DNA from: Bradyrhizobium sp. NAS80.1
GTDB taxonomy: Bacteria; Pseudomonadota; Alphaproteobacteria; Rhizobiales; Xanthobacteraceae
NCBI RefSeq assembly: GCF_001908205.1
Contig: NZ_LGHL01000057.1
Coordinates: forward strand, 23,717 to 87,716
Length of the DNA: 64,000 nt
Direction of reading: 5' to 3'
The notes under the pieces are model-generated. The model did not search any database, had not been told where the DNA came from, and saw nothing but the letters and a program-made list of their open reading frames with translations. The translations under genes were made by a program, and so were the position numbers. Of this stretch, positions 1-10,000 are shown piece by piece. How positions within the stretch are numbered: the first letter of the stretch is position 1; each line of letters opens with the position of its first letter.

Positions 1-1
1 C

Positions 2-283
2 GTACGGCACGGCGGCAGCGACAAGGTCGAGGCGATCAAGGGGCTGCGCCAGCGCCGCCTGCACAAGGCGTTCCTGCGCTACCACGACCCCGACAACTGG
101 CCGGTGCTGCGCGATGCGCTGAGGGAGATGGGCCGCGCCGACCTGATCGGCTCCCGCCCCGACCAACTCGTGCCCGCGCACCAGCCCCCCGGCACCGGCA
201 AGGCCGCCGGCACGAAGCGTCCGGTGCGTCCGGGCGGCAAGACGCAGCGCTTCACGACCAAGGGCGTGCGGTTGATGAAGTAG
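2..283 (+). CDS. YgiQ-type radical SAM protein (UPF0313), C-terminal end
   Basis: The window opens inside this gene, so only about 93 C-terminal residues are present, in frame from base 2 to a TAG stop. The visible stretch ([19 protein letters not shown], then DLIG and a basic Pro/Gly/Lys-rich tail) resembles the C-terminus of the YgiQ/UPF0313 radical SAM family. The catalytic CxxxCxxC core would lie outside the window. The tail is low-complexity and basic, which is common in this family. Its physiological role is poorly defined. The assignment rests on recognition of the C-terminal motif only. Confidence 0.7.
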   Translation, partial: VRHGGSDKVEAIKGLRQRRLHKAFLRYHDPDNWPVLRDALREMGRADLIGSRPDQLVPAHQPPGTGKAAGTKRPVRPGGKTQRFTTKGVRLMK

Positions 284-563
284 CGGGCATGCCGGATGCG
301 ATTGGGTTCGGCCTGACGCTTTCGTGCCCTCTACAACATAAATGTCGAAAACAACCCCATGCAAAGTAGCCGGCGGGTGCCGGCGCGATGCCCTGTGGAC
401 GCAGCGAAGCCGTTGACGCGTCGGGTAAACTCAGGAAGGCGGCGCAATCGGCCGCCCTACAGCCACACAGCTTCTACTGGAGGCTGAAATCCAGTTGACA
501 TACCGCGAGAAGGATTGACTTCCTCCAATGACCGGCCAGTCGCTTGTCCGCGGCGATTGCCAG
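284..563. other. Intergenic region between convergent genes
   Basis: About 280 bases separate the stop of the YgiQ-type gene from the stop of the minus-strand hydrolase. Short reading frames here have no recognisable domain or good start. No strong terminator hairpin or repeat is evident. Confidence 0.4.
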
Positions 564-1688
564 CTACTCGGCAAGCCTGGCAAGCGGATTTGCGGCTGCA
601 TGCTGTTCACTCAACACCTGACCCTGCGCCATGCGTTTGCGGATCATTGCGACAACAGGACCGACCTGCTCGAAAGCCCGGTCGTGAGCGTCATCGCCCG
701 CGACGGCCAGCTTCGTCAGGTCGTAGACGTCGATCCGGTCGCGCTTGAGCTCGCTTTGATAGGGCTCCTGGTTCGGATCAATATCGCCCAGCCGGGGGAC
801 ATCCCCCCAAAGCGTCTTCGACAGCGAGAGCGCTCCATCGTCACGCGAGACGAACAGGGCGATTGGCGGCCGCGCGCCTTCCATCCTGGACAACTGCGAT
901 CTGAAGACATCGACATCGACGTCCGGAGCGACCAGCATCACATGCTTCAGCTTGCTGCGTCCGGACGCAACAGCCGGGCTACGGATCGCACGCGTACGAA
1001 GCGCTTCGAGGGCGATCCAATTGCCCATCGAGTGAGCCAGAAGATAGACCTCGGAAACGGCGGGCTGGCTGTCGAGCGAACTCAAGACGTTATCGAGCGC
1101 GTCCCGCGAAAAGTTGGCGCTCTCCCGGTCGTAAGTATAGGCGCGCAGTCTCAGTTCGCCCCGCGACGGCCAGGTGAAGAGCACAGGAACGACCGGCGCC
1201 TTTGAATCGTGAACAATCTGCGCGAGGCGGTACACCGCATCATCGAAGCGATTGTTAAAGCCGTGAACGAACACGAGCACCTTGTTGCGGCCCGACTGCT
1301 TCACAGCCGCCGCGACGGATGCGGAGAACCGCGTTTTGTCGAGATAGTCCGCCGAAACGGTCGTGAAGTCCCGATGGGGGTCGCCGGGCAGGCGTGCAGG
1401 CCATTGCACCTCACCGATCTTCCGCGAAGCATCGGGCGGTATCGAGACGGTCACCTCGGCAAACGAGAGCTCGTCCGAGCGCTCCCCGCTGAACATCTCG
1501 CCCGGATCGACATCCGATCGCCGGCGATTTGTTACGACATAGATCGGAACATTCGTGTTTCCGGGAGAGGCTTGCGCCGTCGGAACGAGGACACCTTGCG
1601 ACGGACGCCCGGCGCAACCGCCAAGGACGGTTGCGACCGACAAGGCAAACCAAATCGCTGGAGCAATGATGCGACTCGTTCCAGTCAC
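564..1688 (-). CDS. DUF900-type alpha/beta hydrolase, probable lipoprotein
   Basis: The predicted serine hydrolase is anchored as a lipoprotein. I chose the GTG at 1688 because it gives a compact signal peptide ending in a lipobox (VLGGC, Cys at about residue 25). The frame stays open to 1757, which would add 23 unlikely residues before the signal. The DUF900 core shows the oxyanion-hole VFVHGFNN motif and the nucleophile elbow AHSMG, then a late Asp and His region. About 374 residues is normal for the family. Substrate is unknown; relatives are annotated as esterases or lipases. A second DUF900 lipoprotein lies at 12358-13377. There is no obvious operon partner, and the start is uncertain because no clear ribosome binding site is seen. 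Confidence 0.8.
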   Translation of the reverse strand: MTGTSRIIAPAIWFALSVATVLGGCAGRPSQGVLVPTAQASPGNTNVPIYVVTNRRRSDVDPGEMFSGERSDELSFAEVTVSIPPDASRKIGEVQWPARLPGDPHRDFTTVSADYLDKTRFSASVAAAVKQSGRNKVLVFVHGFNNRFDDAVYRLAQIVHDSKAPVVPVLFTWPSRGELRLRAYTYDRESANFSRDALDNVLSSLDSQPAVSEVYLLAHSMGNWIALEALRTRAIRSPAVASGRSKLKHVMLVAPDVDVDVFRSQLSRMEGARPPIALFVSRDDGALSLSKTLWGDVPRLGDIDPNQEPYQSELKRDRIDVYDLTKLAVAGDDAHDRAFEQVGPVVAMIRKRMAQGQVLSEQHAAANPLARLAE

Positions 1689-1944
1689 CGACAACACCCA
1701 CAAAAAACCACGCACTGGCGCAAACAACCCCGCGGTCCGAAGCCGCGCCGGCAGCATTGAATTTCGACCAATCTATACCGGCTGAGCGTGTTGCGGTGTC
1801 GCAGCGGGGCAACACCTGAACCGGGAATTGCCAGACGTTGCCTTGCACACACCCGGGTGGACCAAAACGGGACAAGGGAGATGTGAATGTCGAGCGTCTC
1901 GCGTCTCACGAAAATGAGGGCGCTCGCGGTCGGCGCGGCAATTG

Positions 1945-2280
1945 TCAGCCTTCCATTTCGCCGGCCGCGCGCAGCGACGCCCCAGCCTGGCCGCTTGCCC
2001 GCGAAGCAAAATCCGCGAACACGGCGGCCGCTTCGTCAAGATTTTGGCAGCCGCAGCTGTCGAGCGAGGAATGAACACGAAGGTCGAACAGCTCGATCCA
2101 GAACAAGGGTGCTGCGGGTACACTGGCTCCGAGCGCTTCGAACATGCTGATCTCGCAGTCCCCAACACGTTCGAGCGCAACCGCTCGGGCGCCATGGGCG
2201 ACATGGGGAATTCCGAGCAGCTTTTCGTAGCCTCGCGTTATTTTCAAACGAACCGAGGCGTCGTCGTCACAGCTGGACAT
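1945..2280 (-). CDS. Small conserved-looking hypothetical protein
   Basis: This gives about 111 residues from the ATG at 2280. The frame extends to 2373, but the added residues are a Pro/Ser-rich translation of a G-run and hairpin, so the internal ATG is preferred. The protein is acidic and of normal composition (SCDDDASVRLKITRGYEKLL, later FWIELFDLRVHSSLDSCGC), ending in a helical, Ala-rich segment. No domain is recognised. The CxC near residue 78 and the compact fold-like composition suggest a real gene, but no strong ribosome binding site precedes the ATG. The upstream leader holds a 10-G run inside a long inverted repeat. Confidence 0.45.
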   Translation of the reverse strand: MSSCDDDASVRLKITRGYEKLLGIPHVAHGARAVALERVGDCEISMFEALGASVPAAPLFWIELFDLRVHSSLDSCGCQNLDEAAAVFADFASRASGQAGASLRAAGEMEG

Positions 2281-2289
2281 CAAGATCTT

Positions 2290-2358
2290 CGGACTTTTTG
2301 GGGGGGGGGAAGGCCCGTTTCGGGGAGGAGAAGGCCCTCCCTTGAGGGCGAAAGTCCG
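2290..2358. repeat. Inverted repeat enclosing a 10-G homopolymer
   Basis: CGGACTTT at 2290-2297 and AAAGTCCG at 2351-2358 are perfect 8-bp complements. Between them lies an uninterrupted run of ten G (2300-2309), followed by G-rich purine tracts and GGAG/CCTCC complements. It sits upstream of the small minus-strand gene and 5' of the AraC gene. It could act as a leader hairpin or terminator. Confidence 0.5.
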
Positions 2359-2405
2359 ATTTAAGTCACGCAACCCCCGGTTTCTTGATATCGTAAGCCA
2401 ATAAT

Positions 2406-3578
2406 TTGACTTCTCACGCCGCGATCACGATCTGCGAGCCCCGGGAACCCGGGGCCGTTGCGGCAACGACGAGGGGGTTTGGTGTGCCGGCTGCCCGTTC
2501 GCCCCACCTGCAGGCGATACCCAGTGCGACCGGCGCAATCGCCCGCCTGGTATGGGCGCGCCTGCTGGAAGCCGGCATCGAGGCAGACAGCTTGCTGTCC
2601 AAGGTCGGATTGACCGTCAAGCAGATCCAGGACCGCAAGGCGCGCCTCAGCGCTGAAAGCCAGATCCGATTTCTCGAGCTTGGCGCCGAGGCATTGCAGG
2701 ACGACGCCCTGGGGTTCCACCTGGCGCGCGACTTCGACCTTCGCGAGATCGGCCTGCTCTACTATGTCGCGGCGTCTTCCAGGACAATCGCCGAAGCCCT
2801 GTCGAAGGCCGAACGCTATTGCCGTCTCGCCAACGAGGGGATTTCGCTGCGATTTGCCGCGAAGGAAATGGCGATTACCCTGAAATATGTCGGTGTGAAG
2901 CGGCGGTCGGATCGGCACCAGATGGAATTCTGGCTCACCTCGATCGTTCGAATGAACCGCGTCCTGTCAAATCGCCGCATGGCGCCGAATCGGATCAAAG
3001 TAGCCCATCACCGTCGCACGATGCCCGCAGAGATAAGGTTGTTTCTCGGTTGCCGGATCGAGTTCGGATCCGATGTGGATGAGATCGTCCTCCCTCGATC
3101 CGCGGGCCCCATGCCGATCGAGAGCGCCGACAACTACTTGAACGATCTGCTGGTGACATATTGCGAGGAAGCACTGGCGCACCGGAAGCCTGGCGGGGGC
3201 TCGCTCCGGGCGTGCGTCGAAAATGCAATCACGCCGTTGCTTCCCCACCGCGAGGCGCGGGCTGAAGAGATTGCTCGCCGTCTCGGCATGAGCCATCGCA
3301 CGCTCGTGCGGCGCCTCGCCTCGGAGGGATTGACCTTCGCCGGCATTTTTGACGAGCTGAAGATCGACCTCGCCAAGAGCTATCTAAAGAAAGATGAACT
3401 ATCGATTTCGCAAACCGCCTGGCTCCTCGGCTACGGCGAGATCAGCGCATTCACCCGCGCCTTCAAGCGCTGGACCGGAGTGACGCCAAGACAATGGCGT
3501 GCCGACGGCAATCCCAAACGCACCAGCGACGTGCCTCCTCGCACAAGGGTCGCGCAGGCAAGCTCCTCCCGGCGGTAG
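2406..3578 (+). CDS. AraC family regulator with N-terminal arabinose-binding-like domain
   Basis: This transcriptional regulator is 390 residues long from a TTG at 2406; a GTG near 2484 is an alternative start. The N-terminal two thirds match the Arabinose_bd-type effector domain (ARLVWARLLEAGIEADSLL; SRTIAEALSKAERYCRLANE). The C-terminal part is an AraC double helix-turn-helix: RRLGMSHRTLVRRLASEGLT, then ISQTAWLLGYGEISAFTRAF and the RWTGVTPRQWR signature. This class includes OruR-like regulators of amino-acid and lipid catabolism. No adjacent catabolic operon identifies the target here. Confidence 0.87.
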   Translation: MTSHAAITICEPREPGAVAATTRGFGVPAARSPHLQAIPSATGAIARLVWARLLEAGIEADSLLSKVGLTVKQIQDRKARLSAESQIRFLELGAEALQDDALGFHLARDFDLREIGLLYYVAASSRTIAEALSKAERYCRLANEGISLRFAAKEMAITLKYVGVKRRSDRHQMEFWLTSIVRMNRVLSNRRMAPNRIKVAHHRRTMPAEIRLFLGCRIEFGSDVDEIVLPRSAGPMPIESADNYLNDLLVTYCEEALAHRKPGGGSLRACVENAITPLLPHREARAEEIARRLGMSHRTLVRRLASEGLTFAGIFDELKIDLAKSYLKKDELSISQTAWLLGYGEISAFTRAFKRWTGVTPRQWRADGNPKRTSDVPPRTRVAQASSSRR

Positions 3579-3718
3579 CACGGGGAGAGGCATTGAGATA
3601 TTCGCACCTTGCACCCGCTTAGCATGCGCCAGATCGACTCGAATGCTCGCCTGCACGGGTGTCCCCGACACCAGGCCCGGCAAGATCGCGCCTGAAGTTC
3701 AATTCTCGTATTACCCCC

Positions 3719-5095
3719 TCATTGCTCGCGAACGCCAGCCTTTCTCAGTCCCTCGAGGAGGTCGTCGAACTCCCGACGAAACTGCGGGTTGCTCGAAAGT
3801 GCGTAGCCGAATTGTTGGAGCCATTGGACCGTGAAATCCGGCCGGGTTGCATTCAATTCGGCTAACATTTGTTGGGCCATGTCCAATTGGCCCGTGGCTC
3901 CATAAGCTGAAACCAGATCCGCATACGGCCACCAGTCTAATTTGTTCAGATTGATCGAGCGTCTGCATTCCTCAACGGCTTCGCTATATTGGTGCACATG
4001 CACGTGAGCATGACAGAGGAAGAAGTGCCATCTGCCAGCGGCCTGATCTTTGGGGCTTAGGCGCAAAGCGATCTGAATGGGGGAAAACGCTTCGCGCGCA
4101 CGTCCCGCCGTAACAAGTGCGATCCCCCTTGATGCATACGCGACCGGCGAATTAGGGTCGATTTCCAAAGCGGCGTCGAATTCAGGCAGCGCTTCGGCGG
4201 GATTTCCGGAGATCAAAATGGTTCCCTTGGCTATGTGCGCGTTTGCGGTCGCCGGGCGTTTTGCAAGAACCTGATCGATTAGTTTGGTCGCCGCCTTTTT
4301 GTCCTCGACCACGGACGTTGACCATCCGTTGATCACGTCACGGGCTATGCACCACGCTTTCCCGAGGATTGCGTCAACGTTGTCCGGATCGAGGCGCAGC
4401 GCGCTGTCGAACAGCTCCTTTGCCTGCGCGTTCGTTGACTTGGTCACGGGCTCATAGAACTTCGCCCAGCCGCGCATGCTGAAATCCACAGCATCTGGGT
4501 TCGCTGACTTATCCAATTGGCTGCGCTGGCTTTCGGCCTCGACGAGTTGGACGCTGAGAGAGCGGGCGAGCCGCGCCGTGACCTGCTCCTGCAGGGCCGC
4601 AAGATTTGTCCGATCACCGTCAAAACGGTCCGACCAGACATCGCGACCAGTCGACAGGTCGGCAAGTGACACATTCATACGGACCTGATCTCCGGCCCGC
4701 TGCACCGCGCCCTGTACCGCCCAGCGAATGCCAAGGTCCTTACCGAGCGTCTTAAGATCGACCTGCTTGTTCTTGTAGGTAAAGGCCGTCCCGCGACCAA
4801 TCACAAAAGCCCCGGGCATTTGCGCGATATCGGTCGTCAGGTCAGTTGCGATACCGTCTGCAAAATAATCCTGCTCCGGATCATTGTTGAGGTTTGCAAA
4901 TGGCAGCACGACAAGCGACAGGCGAGGAATGATGGCGGGCCGATCAGTGGCCTCTCTCTGTGTCCTTTGCCCTTCCGGCAGAACCTCGCTGCGGACCACA
5001 TTCCAGACATTCCAATAGCCAGCGAGGCCGCCGGCCACCGCACCAACCGCGGCAACGAGGCGAGCACGCCGCCGGCAGATTGCAAGCGTGCCCAA
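3719..5095 (-). CDS. TolB/FlgO-like and TPR repeat protein (adenylate-cyclase-associated type)
   Basis: This reading frame of 458 residues starts at a TTG. It has an N-terminal membrane segment (LVAAVGAVAGGLAGYW, about residues 13-28). A TolB/FlgO-like domain follows (LVVLPFANLNNDPEQDYFAD, then GIATDLTTDI and the WSDRFDGD region), then several TPRs from about residue 210 to the end. Rhizobial proteins with this layout usually carry an N-terminal cyclase or winged-helix domain, which is absent here. The start is doubtful. A GTG at 5193 with a good AGGAGG site (5199-5204) begins a polar N-terminus (TNSEADEPSDKPESE...) in another frame that runs into this one, so one base may be missing near 5100. 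As annotated it may be a frameshifted gene of 3719-5193. Function is unknown, probably protein-protein interaction at the membrane. Confidence 0.7.
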   Translation of the reverse strand: MGTLAICRRRARLVAAVGAVAGGLAGYWNVWNVVRSEVLPEGQRTQREATDRPAIIPRLSLVVLPFANLNNDPEQDYFADGIATDLTTDIAQMPGAFVIGRGTAFTYKNKQVDLKTLGKDLGIRWAVQGAVQRAGDQVRMNVSLADLSTGRDVWSDRFDGDRTNLAALQEQVTARLARSLSVQLVEAESQRSQLDKSANPDAVDFSMRGWAKFYEPVTKSTNAQAKELFDSALRLDPDNVDAILGKAWCIARDVINGWSTSVVEDKKAATKLIDQVLAKRPATANAHIAKGTILISGNPAEALPEFDAALEIDPNSPVAYASRGIALVTAGRAREAFSPIQIALRLSPKDQAAGRWHFFLCHAHVHVHQYSEAVEECRRSINLNKLDWWPYADLVSAYGATGQLDMAQQMLAELNATRPDFTVQWLQQFGYALSSNPQFRREFDDLLEGLRKAGVREQ

Positions 5096-5450
5096 AGCCG
5101 GTGTCTAAAATTCCGGTCTGATGGCACTTTGTCCGGCGGACTAATTTCAGATTCCGGCTTATCTGATGGCTCGTCTGCCTCGGAGTTCGTCACCTTCACC
5201 TCCTGCCAAGGAGCTGACGTCACATAAAGAAGGTAGCACATTCTCAAAGATTGAGGTCGGTCAAAGGTGCTGACAAGGTTCGGCTCGATTTTCGGTACCG
5301 CAACCATTGATTGCCGAACGTCCGCCGCAGCGCATCTCAGCCCGCATCTGTGTGCGCGCCAATGAGTGCGCACATGTAACTCCCGCCAAAATCCCCTCCT
5401 CGTCAAAATGTTAGACGACTAACGCCGCCCGATACTCAATAGGTTGCTCC

Positions 5451-6473
5451 ATGAAAAAGATCGGATTTCTGTCCTTTGGACACTGGACGCCCTCCCCGCA
5501 ATCGCAGACCCGCTCGGCGGCAGACACGCTGCTGCAATCCATCGAGCTTGCCGTCGCGGCGGAGCAGCTCGGCGCGGACGGCGCGTATTTTCGTGTGCAT
5601 CACTTCGCGCGCCAGCTCGCCTCGCCCTTTCCCCTGCTTGCCGCGGTCGGCGCGAAGACCAGCAAGATCGAGATCGGCACGGCCGTGATCGACATGCGCT
5701 ACGAGAACCCGCTCTACATGGTCGAGGACGCAGGCTCCGCCGATCTCATTGCCGGCGGAAGGCTTCAGCTCGGCATCAGTCGCGGCTCGCCTGAGCAGGT
5801 GATCGATGGCTGGCGTTATTTCGGTTATCGGCCGGCTGACGGCCAGAGCGATGCCGACATGGGCCGGCGCCACGCGGAGGTCTTCCTCGACCTTTTGCGC
5901 GGCGAAGGTTTTGCGGAGCCCAATCCGCAGCCGATGTTTCCGAATCCACCGGGACTCTTGCGCCTGGAGCCGCATGCGCAAGGGCTGCGCGAACGGATCT
6001 GGTGGGGCGCCGGCTCGAACGCGACCGCGGTCTGGGCAGCGAAGCTCGGCATGAATTTGCAGAGCTCGACGCTGAAGAACGACGAAACCGGCGAGGCCTT
6101 CCACGTGCAGCAGGCCGCGCAGATCCGTGCCTTTCGCGCCGCGTGGAAGGAAGCCGGCCACACCCGTGAGCCCCGCGTCTCGGTGAGCCGCAGCATCTTC
6201 GCGTTGATGGACGATCGCGACCGCGCCTATTTCGGTCGCGGAGGCGAAGGCGAGGACCAGATCGGCTTCATTGATCCGCAGACGCGCGCGATCTTCGGCC
6301 GCTCCTATGCCGCAGAGCCTGATGCGTTGATCGAGCAGCTCCGCCAGGACGAGGCGATCGCCGAGGCCGATACCTTGCTGTTGACCATCCCCAACCAGCT
6401 CGGCGTCGCCTACTGCGCGCATGCGATCGAGGCGATCCTCGCACATGTCGCGCCTGCGCTTGGCTGGCGCTGA
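5451..6473 (+). CDS. LLM-class flavin-dependent oxidoreductase (luciferase-like)
   Basis: This 340-residue TIM-barrel flavoprotein of the bacterial luciferase-like monooxygenase family would use reduced FMN or F420 to oxidise a small substrate. Family signatures include the N-terminal strand MKKIGFLSFGHW, AYFRVHHFARQLASPFPLLA, the KIEIGTAVIDMRYENPLYM loop and GRLQLGISRGSPEQVIDGW. The ATG at 5451 follows TTGCTCC at close spacing, without a textbook ribosome binding site. It is monocistronic, and the substrate cannot be inferred. A decayed LysR gene lies just downstream on the same strand and may be the remains of a regulator. Confidence 0.85.
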   Translation: MKKIGFLSFGHWTPSPQSQTRSAADTLLQSIELAVAAEQLGADGAYFRVHHFARQLASPFPLLAAVGAKTSKIEIGTAVIDMRYENPLYMVEDAGSADLIAGGRLQLGISRGSPEQVIDGWRYFGYRPADGQSDADMGRRHAEVFLDLLRGEGFAEPNPQPMFPNPPGLLRLEPHAQGLRERIWWGAGSNATAVWAAKLGMNLQSSTLKNDETGEAFHVQQAAQIRAFRAAWKEAGHTREPRVSVSRSIFALMDDRDRAYFGRGGEGEDQIGFIDPQTRAIFGRSYAAEPDALIEQLRQDEAIAEADTLLLTIPNQLGVAYCAHAIEAILAHVAPALGWR

Positions 6474-6518
6474 GGCAAAGGCTGAGGGCCGCGGCCCTCG
6501 CATTACTCATCCGAGGCC

Positions 6519-6810
6519 ATGGAAAGCGCCGGCGACAATCTCGCAGTGAGGACGCCGAAATTCGGCGGATTCGTTCCCCGCAGCTGGGTCGAGAGTTTTG
6601 CCGCGATGCGTCACGTGGTGATGGCGAGCGACGCCATCAGCTAGGCGCCCGGTCCGACTCCTGGAACCTTACTGGCACAGACGTGAACTTGCGCACCTGG
6701 TGATTCGAATTCGGCCTCGTTACCCGGCGTCATCGCACGCCCGCTCCCACCGTGACGACCTTCGTCAAGGTCATCTCGGCGATTGCCACGAACAGGCCGA
6801 TCCCCCCGAA
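6519..6810 (+). pseudogene. LysR-type regulator remnant (effector-domain C-terminus)
   Basis: No intact gene lies between the LLM gene and the NAD-GDH. Translation of the plus strand gives a segment reading PKFGGFVPRSWVESFAAMRH followed by VVMASDAIS and a stop. A later segment in another frame reads FEFGLVTRRHRTPAPTVTTF then VKVISAI. Together these resemble the last third of a LysR effector-binding domain. Stops and frame changes interrupt it and no helix-turn-helix is present. I interpret it as the decayed C-terminus of a deleted regulator gene. Boundaries are approximate. Confidence 0.5.
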
Positions 6811-7031
6811 ACCTGACCGGCGCGCGAGATCGTCGCCGGCCACATTTTAGCACGCCTCTCACGACAGCGTGCGCCTTTCGCTTCGGGATCGTAGTATGAT
6901 CGTCGGAAGCCGTCGAAGCTTCGAGACCGAGGATTTCGCGTAACAGCGGATCCGGCGCTCGAAGAGATGAACTCCAGAATCAGGCTGGTGATCGCGGCTG
7001 CGGTCGGACGGCGCGGCAAATGGAGGACATT

Positions 7032-10000
7032 ATGGCGTGGCGCGACGACAAGGCCCGGGCAACCCTCATCCGCGACGCAGCGGGCAGCGTGCCGGCGGGC
7101 AAGAGCCCCCGGGCCTTTGCCGAGCCGTTGTTCGGCTACACAAATATCGAGGATCTCGCCAATTACGACGCCGCCTCGCTTGCCCTCCTGGCGGAGCAAG
7201 CCTGGGAGCACGTGCAGCGGCGCACGGCCGGCAGCGCCGATATCCGCGTCGTCAACCCGACATTGCCGAACGGGCGCGAGATTTCCGTGCTCGAGATTCT
7301 GAACGACAACATGCCTTTCCTGTTCGATTCCACCATGGCGGAGCTTGCCGAGCAGGGCATCGAAGTCACCCTCGTCGCTCACCCGATCATCGCCGTGGAG
7401 CGCGATCATGAGGGCAAGCTGCTGCGGTTCTACGGCGAAGCGCTGCCGGAGGGAGCAAAGGGCGCGCGCGAAAGCCTGATTCATCTCCACATCACCCGCC
7501 TGGACGCCGATGCCGATCGTCAGAAGCTGATCGACGGCCTCACCGGGTCGTTGAGCGATGTCCGCGCCTGCGTCGCCGACTGGCGCACCATGCGCGACCG
7601 CGTCGAGGAAGCGATCAAGACGTTCTCTTCCAATCCGCCGCCGCTGCCGATCGACGAGGTCGCCGAAGCCAATCAGTTCCTGCAATGGCTCTGCGCGGAC
7701 AATTTCACCTTCCTCGGCGTGCGCGAATATCGCTTCTCGCCCGACAGCGACGCGTCGGACGACATTACAACCGGCGAAGGCCTCGGCATCCTGCGCGATC
7801 CGAACGTGAAGGTCCTGCGCCGCGGTACCGAAATGGTGGTGATGACGTCGGAAATCCGCGAGTTCATGCACGAGCCGACCCTGCTGATCGTCATCAAGGC
7901 CAATGTCTCCAGCCGCGTCCATCGCCGCATCCGGATGGATTATGTGGGCATCAAGCTCTATTCGCCCGACGGCCGGCTCGAAGGCGAGTTGCGCGTCGTC
8001 GGCCTCTTTACCTCGGGCGCCTATACCCGCTCGGTACGGCAGATCCCTTATGTGCGCCACAAGGTTTCGCGGGTGCTGCAGCGCGCAGGCTTCGACCCGA
8101 ACGGCCATTCCGGCAAGGCGCTGATGCATATTCTCGAAGATTATCCGCGTGACGATCTGTTCCAGATCGACGTCGACACGCTCTACAACTTCGTCATTGA
8201 GATCCTGATCCTCTACGAGCGCCCGCGCGTCCGGGCGCTGACGCGGGTCGACAAGTTCGATCGCTTCGTCTCCGTCCTTACCTTCATTCCGCGCGACAAA
8301 TACGACACCAACGTCCGCACGCGCGTCGGAGCCTTCCTGGCGCAGGCCTACAAGGGGACGATATCGGCATCCTACGTGTCCTTCCCCGAAGGATCGCTTG
8401 CGCGCGTCCACTACATCGTCGGGCGCTATGAAGGTAAAACGCCCGTCATCGAGCGCGCCACGCTCGAAGCCGGGATCAGCGCCATTGCCGCGACCTGGGT
8501 CGACAAGATGAAGGCCGCGCTCACTGCGTCGACCGATGGCATGCGAGCGCGCATGCTCACCAACCGTTATGCCCGGGCCTTTACCGGTGGCTACACCGAA
8601 ATTTTCAGCGCGGAGCAGGCAATCGCCGATATCGCCACCATCGAAAAGCTGACGCCAGCCCGCCCGATAACGATTTCGGTTCACCGCTTCGTGGAGGACG
8701 AGCCCAAGCGCCTCGGCTTGAAGGTCTTCTCCGACGCCGCACCGCTGTCGTTGTCCTACCGGGTGCCGGTGATCGAGAATCACGGCCTGCGCGTGGTCGA
8801 CGAACGCACCTATCAGATCGTGCCCGGTAACCGGCCGGAGCCGGTCTGGCTGCACGACATGACGATCGAGACCAGTGACGGACAGCCCATCGAGATCAAC
8901 CCGGAATTCAGCCATCGCCTGGAAGCCTCGATCATGGCGGTGGTCACCGATCGTGCCGAATCCGATGGATATAACGGGCTGATCCTGCGTACCAACCTGA
9001 GCTGGCGGGAAGTCTCGACCATCCGGGCGCTGTCGCGCTATCTGCACCAGATCCGCGCTCCGTTCACCCAGGATTACATGTGGGAGACGTTGCGCAAGAA
9101 CGCCGCGATCACGGCCAACCTGGTCGCGCTGTTCCAGACCCGCCTCGATCCGCGCCTCGCGCTGACGGATCGCGAGCGTTCGGCACGCGAGGCGGCCCTC
9201 CTTGCCGAGATCGAGGAGCAGCTCAAGTCCGTCGCCGCGCTCGATGAAGACCGCATCCTGCGCCGTTTCACCAATCTGGTGCAGTCGGCCATCCGCACCA
9301 ATTTGTGGCAGGTCGGCGGGGACGGACATCCGCGTCCGGTGATCTCATTCAAGTTCGACGCACGCCGGATCGAGGACCTGCCCCCGCCCCGACCGCTCTA
9401 CGAGATCTTCGTTTATTCGCCCCGTGTTGAAGGCATTCACCTGCGCTTCGGCAAGGTGGCGCGCGGCGGACTGCGCTGGTCCGACCGGCCGCAGGATTTC
9501 CGCACCGAGATCCTCGGCCTGGTCAAGGCCCAGCAGGTCAAGAACGCCGTGATCGTGCCGGTCGGCGCCAAGGGCGGCTTCGTGCCGAAGCGCCTGCCGT
9601 CGCCTTCCAATCGCGACGCCTGGTTCGCGGAAGGCACCGAAGCCTACCGCATCTTCGTTCGCTCGCTGCTCGAGCTCACCGACAATCTCGATGGCGACGT
9701 CGTCGTGCCGCCCGACTCGACCATGCGCCACGACGGCGATGACCCCTACCTCGTCGTCGCCGCCGACAAGGGCACCGCCACCTTCTCCGACATCGCCAAC
9801 GCGATCTCGGCCGAGGAGAACCATTGGCTCGGCGATGCCTTCGCATCCGGCGGCAGCCAGGGCTACGACCACAAGAAGATGGGGATCACGGCGCGCGGCG
9901 CCTGGGAGGCGGTCAAGCGCCACTTCCGCGAGCTCGGCACCGACATTCAGACCATGCCGTTCACTGCGGTCGGCGTCGGCGACATGTCCGGCGACGTTTT

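Noticed and set aside
6771..9329. An 852-residue open frame on the minus strand opposite NAD-glutamate dehydrogenase
   Set aside because: It is antisense to a clear catalytic gene, is made of His/Asp/Arg-rich low-complexity sequence typical of the mirror frame in high-GC DNA, and matches no domain.
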